Shown here in pieces: positions 17,911 to 27,075 of a stretch of 64,000 nt of DNA; positions within the stretch are counted from its first letter, which is position 1; every line of letters begins with the position of its first letter. Under the pieces are notes generated by a model. It saw only the letters and a list, made by a program, of their open reading frames with translations. It was not told where the DNA came from and did no database searches. Source of the DNA: Flavobacterium sp. ov086 (GTDB lineage Bacteria; Bacteroidota; Bacteroidia; Flavobacteriales; Flavobacteriaceae); the NCBI RefSeq assembly GCF_900187965.1, contig NZ_FZNL01000016.1, positions 1 through 64,000 on the forward strand. Direction: 5' to 3'. Both the position numbers and the translations under genes were made by a program.

Positions 17911-18894
17911 CGGTTTTAAATTTAAATCTGTTTGTTCATTACTCTGTCCAGTCTTAATAATTTGCATAGATGTAATTTTTGAAAATTTTCGTTTTCTTCT
18001 TTTTGGATTAAGAGTATCTAGTTCAAATGTAATAGGCAAATTATAATAGGTTCTGACTTTTCGTCCATTAATTTCTCCCGGAGTCCATTTTATCGATTTT
18101 TTTAAAATCTGAATTGCTTGGTCACCAGATTCAAAACCAAGATCTTCGACGATTTTTAATTCATCTAATCTTCCGTCTTTTTCGATTGTGAAAGACATTT
18201 TAATAACTCCTGTTGATTTTTTAAGTTGTTTTGGAATTTTGTATTCATTTCTAAAAATATCATAAAACAATTCGATTCCTCCAGGATAGTCGGGATTTAT
18301 ATCAATTCCGGCAAATCCGTAGACGGTGGTATCTTCTTCATAAATCCTGGTCTCATTCAATACTTCTTGTGGATTTGTTTTTTTAGAAGAATATCGATGT
18401 TTACGTTTAAATTTCGAAAGGTTTTTATGTTTTACCGATTTTGTGTGATCAACTTTTGGTGGAGGCGGATTTTCGTTTTCTCCTTTCAGCGCTTTTCCTT
18501 TAGTTAGATTCTTTTCTAATACATTTTCTTCAACAACTTCAACTTTGTCTATCTTTTGCTTATTTCCATTTTTATCCTGACAACTAAACAAGGTTGTTCC
18601 CATAGCAATAAATAATGCCAATAAAAACATTTTATGATAATGTGTTTGCGTATATAAAACGGTACTTGGAATCTGAATTGTTATCGTATCAAGTTGAGAT
18701 TTTTTAAATCTCCCACAAATACTTTCATTTTGATTTTGAATAAAAAAATGCTGTACCTCTTCAGGCAGCATAGTTGTGAAATCTATAACAGTTTTAGAAC
18801 AGCTTAAACAAAAACGGCCACTTTCTTTTGGAGTCATTTTATCCCAGTTTTCATGGCATGGCTCAGGAATTGTTATTTTGTATTTTCTGTTCAT
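17908..18894 (-). CDS. TonB-like energy-transducer protein with N-terminal Cys motif (paralogue 2)
   Basis: A 328-residue protein without a signal peptide. Residues 1-55 carry a conserved Cys-rich motif (PCHENWDKMTPKESGRFC, then LSC, SKTV, DFT). One hydrophobic segment follows (about 88-104, KMFLLALFIAMGTTLFSC), then a Lys/Glu/Pro-rich linker (including ENPPPPKVDH). The C-terminal domain (about 225-300) has the TonB_C pattern, with VIKMSFTIEKDGRLDELKIV and RKVRTYYNLPITFEL. It overlaps the upstream paralogue by one base (TAATG), so they are translationally linked. It probably reaches from inner membrane to periplasm. No ExbB/ExbD lies nearby, so an energising role is inferred from the domain only. 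Confidence 0.7.
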   Translation of the reverse strand: MNRKYKITIPEPCHENWDKMTPKESGRFCLSCSKTVIDFTTMLPEEVQHFFIQNQNESICGRFKKSQLDTITIQIPSTVLYTQTHYHKMFLLALFIAMGTTLFSCQDKNGNKQKIDKVEVVEENVLEKNLTKGKALKGENENPPPPKVDHTKSVKHKNLSKFKRKHRYSSKKTNPQEVLNETRIYEEDTTVYGFAGIDINPDYPGGIELFYDIFRNEYKIPKQLKKSTGVIKMSFTIEKDGRLDELKIVEDLGFESGDQAIQILKKSIKWTPGEINGRKVRTYYNLPITFELDTLNPKRRKRKFSKITSMQIIKTGQSNEQTDLNLKP

Positions 18895-19721
18895 TATTTA
18901 ATTGTAATCGGTAAAATATAAGAGGAGCGGACAATACGATTTTTTAGTTTTCCGGGAATCCAGTTTGGAGCTGTTTTTAAAACTCTAATAGCTTCTTCTT
19001 CAATTTCTATTGGTGTATTTTTAGGTACGTTGAAATTACTCAAACTGCCATCTTTTTCCACTACAAAAATGATATTGAGTTTTTCCTGAAATTTTTCTGT
19101 TTTGCTTGGAGCAACATAATTTTTGCTAAAAAAAGTATAGAATTTTTTCATTCCATTTTCTGGAACTGGTGAAACATCTAAATCATTTGAATTGTATATA
19201 ATATTGTATTGAAAAGTTCCCGTTTCAAAAGAATTGGGAGCAATTGGACTTCCCATTGTAAACCTTTGAGGGGCTTTTTTTGAGCGTATTTTTTTAGATT
19301 CTATCTCATGTCCATAACATACGGAAGTAGCCTCATTTTGATCTTGCTCTGTATTATCAACAATTTCGATTTTATCAATTCTGTTTTTGTTCCCATCTTT
19401 ATCTGCACAACTAAACAAAGTCGTTCCCATAGCAATGAACAATGCCAATAAAAACATTTTATGATAATTGATTTGAGTATATAAAACCTGACTCGGAATT
19501 TGAATTGTTACTGTCTCTAATTGTTCATTTTTAAATCGTCCGCAGATACTTTTGTTTTGATTTTGAATAAAAAAATGTTGTACTTCATCCGGCAGCATAG
19601 TTGTGAAATCTGTAACAGTCTTGGAACAGCTCATGCAGAAGCGACCACTATCTTTTGGAGTCATTTGATCCCAGTTTTCGTGACATGGTTCTGGAATTGT
19701 TATTTTGAGTTTTCTTTCCAT
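18894..19721 (-). CDS. TonB-like energy-transducer protein with N-terminal Cys motif (paralogue 1)
   Basis: A 275-residue paralogue of the following gene. The first 110 residues are nearly identical in pattern: PCHENWDQMTPKDSGRFC, MSC, SKTV, DFT, then one membrane segment at about 88-104 ending LFSC. The linker diverges. The C-terminus (about 195-275) again resembles TonB_C, with LNIIFVVEKDGSLSNFNV and RNRIVRSSYILPITIK. It is first of a tandem pair that probably arose by duplication. It is divergent from tadA. The conserved cytoplasmic Cys cluster could bind a metal or form a small fold; this is inference. Confidence 0.68.
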   Translation of the reverse strand: MERKLKITIPEPCHENWDQMTPKDSGRFCMSCSKTVTDFTTMLPDEVQHFFIQNQNKSICGRFKNEQLETVTIQIPSQVLYTQINYHKMFLLALFIAMGTTLFSCADKDGNKNRIDKIEIVDNTEQDQNEATSVCYGHEIESKKIRSKKAPQRFTMGSPIAPNSFETGTFQYNIIYNSNDLDVSPVPENGMKKFYTFFSKNYVAPSKTEKFQEKLNIIFVVEKDGSLSNFNVPKNTPIEIEEEAIRVLKTAPNWIPGKLKNRIVRSSYILPITIK

Positions 19722-19769
19722 TTTTGAATTTCAGTATTTAAATGTAATAAAAAATAAATACGAAAAGAG

Positions 19770-19777
19770 TATTTTTG
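19770..19777 (+). promoter_or_regulatory. -7 box of tadA (near-leaderless)
   Basis: TATTTTTG ends 5 nt before the ATG at 19783, so the predicted transcription start nearly coincides with the start codon. Confidence 0.4.
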
Positions 19778-19782
19778 CAATT

Positions 19783-20226
19783 ATGATAAATCCCTTCACC
19801 GACGAATACTTTATGAAAAAAGCTTTGCAGGAAGCTGAAATGGCTTTTGATAAAGGCGAAATTCCTGTTGGAGCTATTATTGTTGTTGCCGACAAAATAA
19901 TTGCAAGAAGTCATAATTTAACCGAATTATTAAACGATGTTACGGCTCATGCCGAAATGCAATCCATAACCGCTGCAGCAAACTTTCTAGGCGGAAAATA
20001 TTTGAAAGATTGTACTTTATACGTAACGCTCGAACCTTGCCAAATGTGTGCAGGTGCTTTGTATTGGAGTCAGATTTCTAAGATTGTTTTTGGAGCGCGT
20101 GACGAACAACGCGGTTTTATGATAATGGGAACAAAATTACATCCAAAAACAACTGTAGTTTCTGGAATTATGGCAAATGAAGCAGCCGATTTAATGAAAC
20201 GCTTTTTTATAGAAAGGCGAAAGTAA
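19783..20226 (+). CDS. tadA: tRNA-specific adenosine deaminase TadA-like nucleoside deaminase
   Basis: Zinc deaminase of 147 residues with the catalytic HAE (56-58) and PCQMC (85-89) motifs. Family members convert A34 to inosine in tRNA-Arg(ACG); some close relatives act on free guanine or cytosine. The start chosen is the ATG at 19783 (MINPFTDEYFMKKAL), where homology begins. The upstream in-frame extension to 19705 runs through the promoter and has no family sequence. The length suits TadA. tRNA deaminase is the most likely role, but the paralogous guanine deaminase is not fully excluded. Confidence 0.85.
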   Translation: MINPFTDEYFMKKALQEAEMAFDKGEIPVGAIIVVADKIIARSHNLTELLNDVTAHAEMQSITAAANFLGGKYLKDCTLYVTLEPCQMCAGALYWSQISKIVFGARDEQRGFMIMGTKLHPKTTVVSGIMANEAADLMKRFFIERRK

Positions 20227-20246
20227 AATTTTTGGTAAGATAAATA

Positions 20247-20879
20247 ATGACAGATTTTTCAATAATAAAAAAGCTATATCATATTACAGAACCTAATGGT
20301 TTTACGAATGATGAGATCCAAATTGTTAAAGATATCTTTGGCAACCTTCCTCAGGTATTTGAGGATTATTATACTGAATTGGGCAATATTGAAAACTTAA
20401 ATCATACACAAGATTTACTAATTGTACCAGAACGTTTTCAATATTATAACCAAATTGATCATTTGGTGTTTTATTCTGAAAATCAGAGAGCTTGCGTTTG
20501 GGGAATTCATAAAGATGATTTGTCAAAAGCAAATCCTCCCGTTTACATGAGTGAAGACGGAAAAGAATGGAAGTTGGAGACCGAAACGCTGACTGATTTT
20601 TTTACCGCAATGGCTTTTCTTCAGGCAGGTTATGCATTGGAATATCCTTGTAATACATTCTATGAATTAGAACCACAGGAATTAAATTTTATTGCTGAAA
20701 ATTTTCAAAATAAAGAATTCTCTTTTAAGCAATGGCTTGGCGGAATAAGTTTTTATGGTAATTACAGCGACGATGTAATCATAATCATAGATGGCAATCA
20801 ATTATTTTATGCTGCCAATATAAATGAACATTTTGTCGAAATGGATAAGGTTTTGTCTAAGCTTGGAACAGAGCTTTAA
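20247..20879 (+). CDS. SMI1/KNR4-like protein
   Basis: Soluble 210-residue protein, acidic, with no signal peptide. The order of elements fits the SMI1/KNR4 (SUKH) fold: N-terminal helices with NLPQVFEDYYTELG, then VPERF..., FYSENQRACVWGIHKDD and PPVYMSEDGKEWKLETETLTDFFTAMAFLQAG. SUKH proteins often act as immunity proteins against contact-dependent or polymorphic toxins, but many are orphan housekeeping genes. No toxin gene is seen beside it. It starts 20 bp after tadA and could be co-transcribed. Confidence 0.6.
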   Translation: MTDFSIIKKLYHITEPNGFTNDEIQIVKDIFGNLPQVFEDYYTELGNIENLNHTQDLLIVPERFQYYNQIDHLVFYSENQRACVWGIHKDDLSKANPPVYMSEDGKEWKLETETLTDFFTAMAFLQAGYALEYPCNTFYELEPQELNFIAENFQNKEFSFKQWLGGISFYGNYSDDVIIIIDGNQLFYAANINEHFVEMDKVLSKLGTEL

Positions 20880-21248
20880 AGATTCTGATAAAAAGCTATT
20901 TTTATTGTATTAGAATAAATAAGTCATGTAAAGACATACAAATACCATAAAGGAGTTAAAGCATATTATATTATAAAATGCATTTTTAATAGAATAGTTA
21001 TACAGGTTATTCTGCGTTTTTAGAGCTATTAAAACGAGCGAAATATAATATATTAATTAATCGATTTTTCTAAAGCTTCAACAAAAGTTAAATAATCATT
21101 CCTGACGAATTTTCTTCTTAAAATATTTCGAAAAATACTTTACATTTACTACAATATAATTGATATCTCATTAGTTATGCCTTTAACTATGAAATGTTAA
21201 ATACCCTGTTATTTTCCAAAACCTGTAACCCATTAACTCTAAATAAAA
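20880..21248. other. AT-rich gap without recognised features
   Basis: About 370 bp upstream of the alpha-2-macroglobulin gene. I see no coding region, RNA or clear promoter box. Confidence 0.4.
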
Positions 21249-24200
21249 GTGAAAGCAAAAGGATTAGTTCTCGTGTTTTGTGTGTTTTTTATTTTTCAAT
21301 CTTGCGGTAGAAAATCAGCTGCAGATTTCAATTCTGATTTTTCATTGTTTAAAGAGTATATAGTCAGTTTTACGGGAGGAATAGTCTCATCGGAATCTGA
21401 TATTCGGGTAGTTTTAAATTTCGATAAAAAAGAATGGAAAGCCAATCAGGTTTTAGACAGCGATTTATTTGATATTTCGCCAAGCGTAGATGGAAAAGTT
21501 GTGGCACTTTCGACCAATACAATTGCGTTTATTCCCGAGAAAAAGCTAAAACCGGGAACAGAATATCAAGTAACCCTGAAGTTGGATAAACTTATCAAAA
21601 TTCCTAAAGAGAAAGAAAAAGAACTTTCAGAATTCAACTTTACCGTTAAAACAATCAAACAGGATTTTACGATCAATACTGCCGATATTCAGTCGTACAG
21701 TAAAGAATATCAGTATTTTAACTGCGTTTTAAAAACAGCAGATAATATTGATATTGAAACCGCTATAAAATTAGTTTCAGCCCAACAAAAAGGGAAAAAT
21801 CTTAAAATTAAATTCGAAAAAAAATCAGGTTCCGGAAAAGAATTCCATTTTATAATAGATAGTATTCAGCGTTATTCAGAAGCAACAAATCTTGAAATTT
21901 TGTATGACGGAAGTGACTTTGATATTGACCAAAAAGGACAATTAGATGTTCCGATTACGAATATAAATGAGTTTAAAATCGTAAAAGTTGAAGTTCCCGA
22001 TGGAAGCAATCAATCGGTTTTGATTAATTTCTCAGAACCTTTAGAAAAAGGGCAGGATTTTAAAGGTTTAGTTTCGATTCAGAATGCTAATAATTTGAAA
22101 TTTTCAACACAGGGAAATTTACTAAAAGTCTATTTTAGTAATGAAGCTCCAGCCAAAAAAGAAGAACCCGTTCCTGTTGCAGTCGAAGAATCAGCGGTTT
22201 CACTTGTAGATTCTTCTACAATTGTTGTTGATAGTGCAGTGGCGGTAGTTGATGATGCCGTAGAGGTTGTTCAGAATGAAGAAGATAAGCCGGAACAAAT
22301 TTTGTCAGGAGATTTATTGATTGAAGTTTTTCAGGGAATCGAAAGTCAGTACGGTAAAAAAATGGATTCCAATTACACAGAGAAAATCACTTTTGATCAA
22401 ATAAAACCTGGCGTTCGTTTCATTAAAAACGGAACAATTTTACCAAGTTCAAATAATTTAAAATTGAATTTTGAAGCCGTAAATTTAAGTGCTGTAGATG
22501 TAAAAGTGTATAAGATCTACAAAAATAACATTCTGCAATTTCTTCAATACAATGAATTAAATGGTAGTCAGAACCTCAAAAAAGTAGCGCAGCCCGTCGC
22601 AAAAACTACTTTAAATTTAAGTGAAAGCAAACTAATAAATCCGAGTAAGTGGAACACATTTGCATTAGATTTATCTAAAATAATCACGCCGGAACCAGGT
22701 GCAATCTATAGAGTAGAATTTGTTTACAAAAAGAAATATTCATTATACAAATGTGAATCTTCAGAAGAAAATGAGAGCGAAGGTGACGAAGAAGAGGTTG
22801 ATGAAAATGACGTAAACTACAGCGGAAACTCCTATGATGATTACTATTATGACGATTATGAATGGAGAGAAAGTCAGGATCCATGTACCAATTCTTATTA
22901 TTACAATGCCAGAATAGCGACTAATATTTTAGCGACAGATGTAGGTGTTATTGCCAAAAGAGGTGAGAATAAATCGTATTTGTTTGCCGTAAACAATATT
23001 GTCACGACAGAACCAATTTCGAATGCACGCGTTGATTTGTACAATTACCAACAACAAAAAATCACTACAGGTGCAACAAGCAGCGAAGGAATTGCTTCTT
23101 TTCAGTTGGATAAATTCGCCTATTTTGCTATTGTTACCCTTGGCGATCAATCGACTTACGTAAAGCTTGACGATGGACTTTCATTGTCTGTAAGTAATTT
23201 TGATGTTGCCGGAGAGACTTTACAAAAAGGTCTTAAAGGATTTATTTATGGAGAACGTGGCGTTTGGCGTCCGGGAGATAATTTGTATTTGTCATTTATC
23301 TTAAATGATGCGTCGAATAAATTGCCAAAATCACATCCGATTAAATTCAGACTAAATGATCCAAACGGTAAAACAACGTATCAGACGATTCAAAAAACAA
23401 ACGAATTAAATCATTACAGTTTTACAGTTCCAACAAGTGCCGATGCACCTACAGGAAATTGGGAAGCAATGATAAGCGTTGGTGGCGCGAAGTTTTACAA
23501 AAGCATTAAAATCGAAACCATTAAACCGAATCGTTTAAAAATTAAAAATACTTTTCAGAGAACTGTTTTATCTTCTTCTTATCCAAATACCAGTAATCTT
23601 GAAGTTACGTGGCTTCACGGTGCTATTGCTAAAAATCTGAATGTAGAAATGCAGGCGAAGTTTTCGCAACAAGCAACGACTTTTAAAGGATATGAAAAAT
23701 TTACGTTTGATGATTTAGTACGTCAATTTAGTACCGAAGAAATAAATGTTTTCTCCGGAAAATTAAATGAAAATGGAAAAGCTTCGGTAAATATTGAACC
23801 TAAATTACAAGGGCAAGCACCGGGAATGCTTCGTGCTTCTTTCATTACAAAAGTCTATGAAGAAGGTGGAGATTTTAGCACAGATGTTATTTCGACAACT
23901 TATTCGCCTTATAAAACTTATGTTGGTATAAAATCGCCGGAACCTAATAAATATGGAATGTTGGAAACCAGAACCAATAATCGTTTTGAGGTTGTAACGG
24001 TTGATGAAAATGGAAGACCAAAGTCGGTACGAAATCTGGAAGTAAAAGTGTATAAAGTAGAATGGCGCTGGTGGTGGGATGCGTCAACAGATAACTTATC
24101 GAATTACAATTCTTCAAATGCAACGACATCGTATAAAACCTTTATAATTAATACAGGTGCGAACGGAAAAGGAAGTTTTCAGTTTGCTTTAAGCGATGAA

Positions 24201-26918
24201 GAATGGGGACGTTATTTAATTCGAGTTTCAGACAATCCAAATGGTCATGCAACAGCTTTAACCGTAAATATCGACTGGCCAATCTGGTCTGGGAAAACAC
24301 GTAATAGAGATGCTTCTACAGCAAATATGTTAGTGTTCTCTACCGATAAAAAGAATTATGCTGTTGGAGAAAAAGCGCAGATATCTTTCCCTTCAAGTGA
24401 AGGTGGACGAGCTTTGATTTCTATTGAAAACGGATCAAAAGTAGTGCAGACAATTTGGGCAAAAACACAAAAAGGAGAGACTAAAGTTGAAGTTCCAATT
24501 ACGGCAGCAATGGCACCAAACGTATATTTTAATATAACACTTTTACAGCCACATGCTTCGACTAAAAACGATTCGCCAATTCGTATGTACGGAATTGTTC
24601 CAATTGAAGTTGTAGATAAAAATACGATTCTGGCGCCAACACTTTCAATGCCGGATGTTTTAAAACCGGAGCAAGCTTTCACAGTAAAAGTAGGTGAAAA
24701 AACAGGTAAAGAAATGACGTATACGATTGCAGTTGTTGATGAAGGTTTATTGGATTTAACCCGTTTTAAAACACCAAATGCGTGGGATAGTTTTTATGTT
24801 CGTGAAGCTTTAGGCGTTAAAACCTGGGATATTTACGATGATGTAATTGGCGCGTATGGCGGAAAAATAAATCAGATTTTTAGTATTGGTGGTGACCAGG
24901 ATTTAGGTGGTGGAAAAGCCAAGAAAGCCAATCGTTTCAAACCAGTTGTATTGTATTATGGCCCATTTAAATTAGAAAAAGGACAAACAAAATCACATCA
25001 ATTAAAATTACCAAAATACATTGGTTCAGTTCGAACTATGATTGTTGCCGGTGATGCCAATACAAGTGCTTATGGAAGTGTTGAAAAAGCAACTCCGGTT
25101 AAAAGTCCGTTAATGGTTTTGGCTTCATTGCCGAGAAAAATTTCGCCTTCAGAAAAAGTGACGATTCCGGTTACGGTTTTTGCAACTGAAAAGAATATTA
25201 AAAATGTTTCTATTCAGATAAAAACCAGTAACGGATTACAAGTAATGGGAAGCGCAACTCAATCTTTGACGTTTGCACAACCTGATGAGAAAATGGCGTA
25301 TTTTAATTTAGTGGTTGGTTCTGCAACAGGAATTGCCAAAGTTCAGGTAATTGCTACATCGGGAAAAGAGAAATCGGTTTATGATGTCGAAATTGATATG
25401 ACGAATCCAAATCCGGTTACGAATACTTTTACCGATGTTATTTTGGCGCCAAATAGTACCAAAACGATTTCATGGAAAACCTTTGGTGTTTCAGGAAGTA
25501 ATAAAGCCAGATTGGAAGTTTCGTCAATGCCAACGATGAATTTAAACGGAAGATTGCAATATCTTATTCAATATCCGCATGGTTGTGTAGAGCAAACAAC
25601 TTCGTCTGTTTTTCCTCAATTGTTTTTGAACGATGTTGTCGATTTAGATGCAACCAGAAAAGGAATTATTCAAAAGAATATTACGGCAGGAATTACGAGA
25701 TTAGGAAGTTTCCAGTTGTCAAACGGAGGAGTGGCTTACTGGCAAGGAAATACGATTGCAGATGATTGGGGAACTTCATACGCAGGACATTTCTTGATTG
25801 AAGCGGAGAAAAAAGGATATGTTTTACCAATTAATTTCAAATCAAAATGGATTTCGTATCAGCAAAAAGAAGCGAAACAATGGCGTTTTGAACCTAAATA
25901 TGGCAATGATTTAGCACAATCGTACAGATTATATACATTGGCTTTAGCCGGAAATGCTGATCTTTCTTCAATGAACAGATTGCGCGAAACTAAAGATATT
26001 TCGAATGAAAGTAAACTTCGTTTGGCTGCAGCTTATGTTTTGGCGGGACAAAAATCAGCTGGACAAAATCTATTATTAAGTACTAGTATTGATAATGAAT
26101 CGAGTAATTACAATTATTACTATTACGGTTCAAGCGAAAGAAACAGAGCAATGGCTTTAGAAACTATGTTGCTTTTAGGACAGAAACAAAAAGCATTTAC
26201 AATGGCAACAAAATTAGCCAAAGAAATGTCAAATAATCAATGGATGAGCACACAAACAACGGCTTATTGCTTGTATTCAATGTCGAAATTCGCTATTAGT
26301 AACGGTACAAAAGGAATTAATCTTCAGTTTAGCAAAAGTGGAAAAGGCGAAACGATAAACACGCAAAAAACAATTGCCGACAGAAGTTTGGTTGTTCAAA
26401 CAGGAGCTAATAGTGTTGTACTGAAAAACCTTAAAAATAACACCGTTTATGTGCGTGTTTTAAATACCGGAATATTACCTATCGGACAGGAAAATGCAAT
26501 TCAAAGTGATGTTTCTGCTGCTATTGTTTTCAAAAATAGAAAAGGCGGCGTTATTAATGTTTCGAAAATTAGTCAGGGAACGGAGTTTATTGCCGAAGTT
26601 ACTATCAGAAACCAAAGAAATGAAAGTGTTCAAAACGTAGCCTTATCGCAAATTTTACCTTCAGGTTTCGAAATTGTAAATACGCGTTTTACAGATTATG
26701 GCGACGCAACAAACAATATCGCCGATTATATTGATATTCGTGACGATAGAACTAATTTCTATTTTGGAATAAAAGCCGGAGAAACAAAAGTCTTTAGAAT
26801 CTTGCTAAATGCATCGTATTTAGGAAATTATTACTTACCGGGATTACAATGTGAAGCCATGTATGATAATACATTTCTGGCAAGAACGAAAGGATTTTGG
26901 GTTGAGGTTGTAAAATAA
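21249..26918 (+). CDS. Bacterial alpha-2-macroglobulin lipoprotein
   Basis: Large lipoprotein of 1889 residues with a GTG start. The signal peptide ends at lipobox Cys19 (FQSC). MG-type beta-sandwich domains fill most of the chain. The bait-region/thioester half carries the intact thioester motif CVEQ (Cys1446, in YPHGCVEQTTS), followed by the alpha-helical TED and a C-terminal receptor-like domain. The family traps proteases in the periplasm and is classically paired with PBP1C, as here. Odd features are a Val/Asp-rich linker (about 305-350) and a 43-residue acidic, Tyr-rich insert between Cys502 and Cys546. Only the short element at 26935-27055 separates it from pbpC. Confidence 0.93.
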   Translation: MKAKGLVLVFCVFFIFQSCGRKSAADFNSDFSLFKEYIVSFTGGIVSSESDIRVVLNFDKKEWKANQVLDSDLFDISPSVDGKVVALSTNTIAFIPEKKLKPGTEYQVTLKLDKLIKIPKEKEKELSEFNFTVKTIKQDFTINTADIQSYSKEYQYFNCVLKTADNIDIETAIKLVSAQQKGKNLKIKFEKKSGSGKEFHFIIDSIQRYSEATNLEILYDGSDFDIDQKGQLDVPITNINEFKIVKVEVPDGSNQSVLINFSEPLEKGQDFKGLVSIQNANNLKFSTQGNLLKVYFSNEAPAKKEEPVPVAVEESAVSLVDSSTIVVDSAVAVVDDAVEVVQNEEDKPEQILSGDLLIEVFQGIESQYGKKMDSNYTEKITFDQIKPGVRFIKNGTILPSSNNLKLNFEAVNLSAVDVKVYKIYKNNILQFLQYNELNGSQNLKKVAQPVAKTTLNLSESKLINPSKWNTFALDLSKIITPEPGAIYRVEFVYKKKYSLYKCESSEENESEGDEEEVDENDVNYSGNSYDDYYYDDYEWRESQDPCTNSYYYNARIATNILATDVGVIAKRGENKSYLFAVNNIVTTEPISNARVDLYNYQQQKITTGATSSEGIASFQLDKFAYFAIVTLGDQSTYVKLDDGLSLSVSNFDVAGETLQKGLKGFIYGERGVWRPGDNLYLSFILNDASNKLPKSHPIKFRLNDPNGKTTYQTIQKTNELNHYSFTVPTSADAPTGNWEAMISVGGAKFYKSIKIETIKPNRLKIKNTFQRTVLSSSYPNTSNLEVTWLHGAIAKNLNVEMQAKFSQQATTFKGYEKFTFDDLVRQFSTEEINVFSGKLNENGKASVNIEPKLQGQAPGMLRASFITKVYEEGGDFSTDVISTTYSPYKTYVGIKSPEPNKYGMLETRTNNRFEVVTVDENGRPKSVRNLEVKVYKVEWRWWWDASTDNLSNYNSSNATTSYKTFIINTGANGKGSFQFALSDEEWGRYLIRVSDNPNGHATALTVNIDWPIWSGKTRNRDASTANMLVFSTDKKNYAVGEKAQISFPSSEGGRALISIENGSKVVQTIWAKTQKGETKVEVPITAAMAPNVYFNITLLQPHASTKNDSPIRMYGIVPIEVVDKNTILAPTLSMPDVLKPEQAFTVKVGEKTGKEMTYTIAVVDEGLLDLTRFKTPNAWDSFYVREALGVKTWDIYDDVIGAYGGKINQIFSIGGDQDLGGGKAKKANRFKPVVLYYGPFKLEKGQTKSHQLKLPKYIGSVRTMIVAGDANTSAYGSVEKATPVKSPLMVLASLPRKISPSEKVTIPVTVFATEKNIKNVSIQIKTSNGLQVMGSATQSLTFAQPDEKMAYFNLVVGSATGIAKVQVIATSGKEKSVYDVEIDMTNPNPVTNTFTDVILAPNSTKTISWKTFGVSGSNKARLEVSSMPTMNLNGRLQYLIQYPHGCVEQTTSSVFPQLFLNDVVDLDATRKGIIQKNITAGITRLGSFQLSNGGVAYWQGNTIADDWGTSYAGHFLIEAEKKGYVLPINFKSKWISYQQKEAKQWRFEPKYGNDLAQSYRLYTLALAGNADLSSMNRLRETKDISNESKLRLAAAYVLAGQKSAGQNLLLSTSIDNESSNYNYYYYGSSERNRAMALETMLLLGQKQKAFTMATKLAKEMSNNQWMSTQTTAYCLYSMSKFAISNGTKGINLQFSKSGKGETINTQKTIADRSLVVQTGANSVVLKNLKNNTVYVRVLNTGILPIGQENAIQSDVSAAIVFKNRKGGVINVSKISQGTEFIAEVTIRNQRNESVQNVALSQILPSGFEIVNTRFTDYGDATNNIADYIDIRDDRTNFYFGIKAGETKVFRILLNASYLGNYYLPGLQCEAMYDNTFLARTKGFWVEVVK

Positions 26919-26934
26919 TATTTATCATAGTTTA

Positions 26935-27055
26935 CGTATCCTAACAGGTTTTGAAAACCTGTTAGGTATTGTTAAGTAAGATTAGAAAAGGATTATATTT
27001 AAATAGCAAATTTCCAAAAGATACCTAACAGGTTTTGGAAACCTGTTAGGATACG
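26935..27055. repeat. 121-bp inverted-repeat element (MITE/REP-pair-like)
   Basis: Two copies of a 27-bp palindrome (CCTAACAGG ... CCTGTTAGG) lie at 26940-26966 and 27024-27050. Their flanks are also inverted: CGTATC at 26935 and GATACG at 27055. The whole block is therefore an inverted repeat with a roughly 50-bp centre. It lies between the A2M and PBP1C genes. Confidence 0.7.
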
Positions 27056-27075
27056 AAAAAATAAGTAAGATTAAA

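Noticed and set aside
22684..23150. Minus-strand reading frames inside the A2M gene
   Set aside because: They have no recognisable domain, no promoter, and overlap a strongly supported gene; they are shadows of its codon use.
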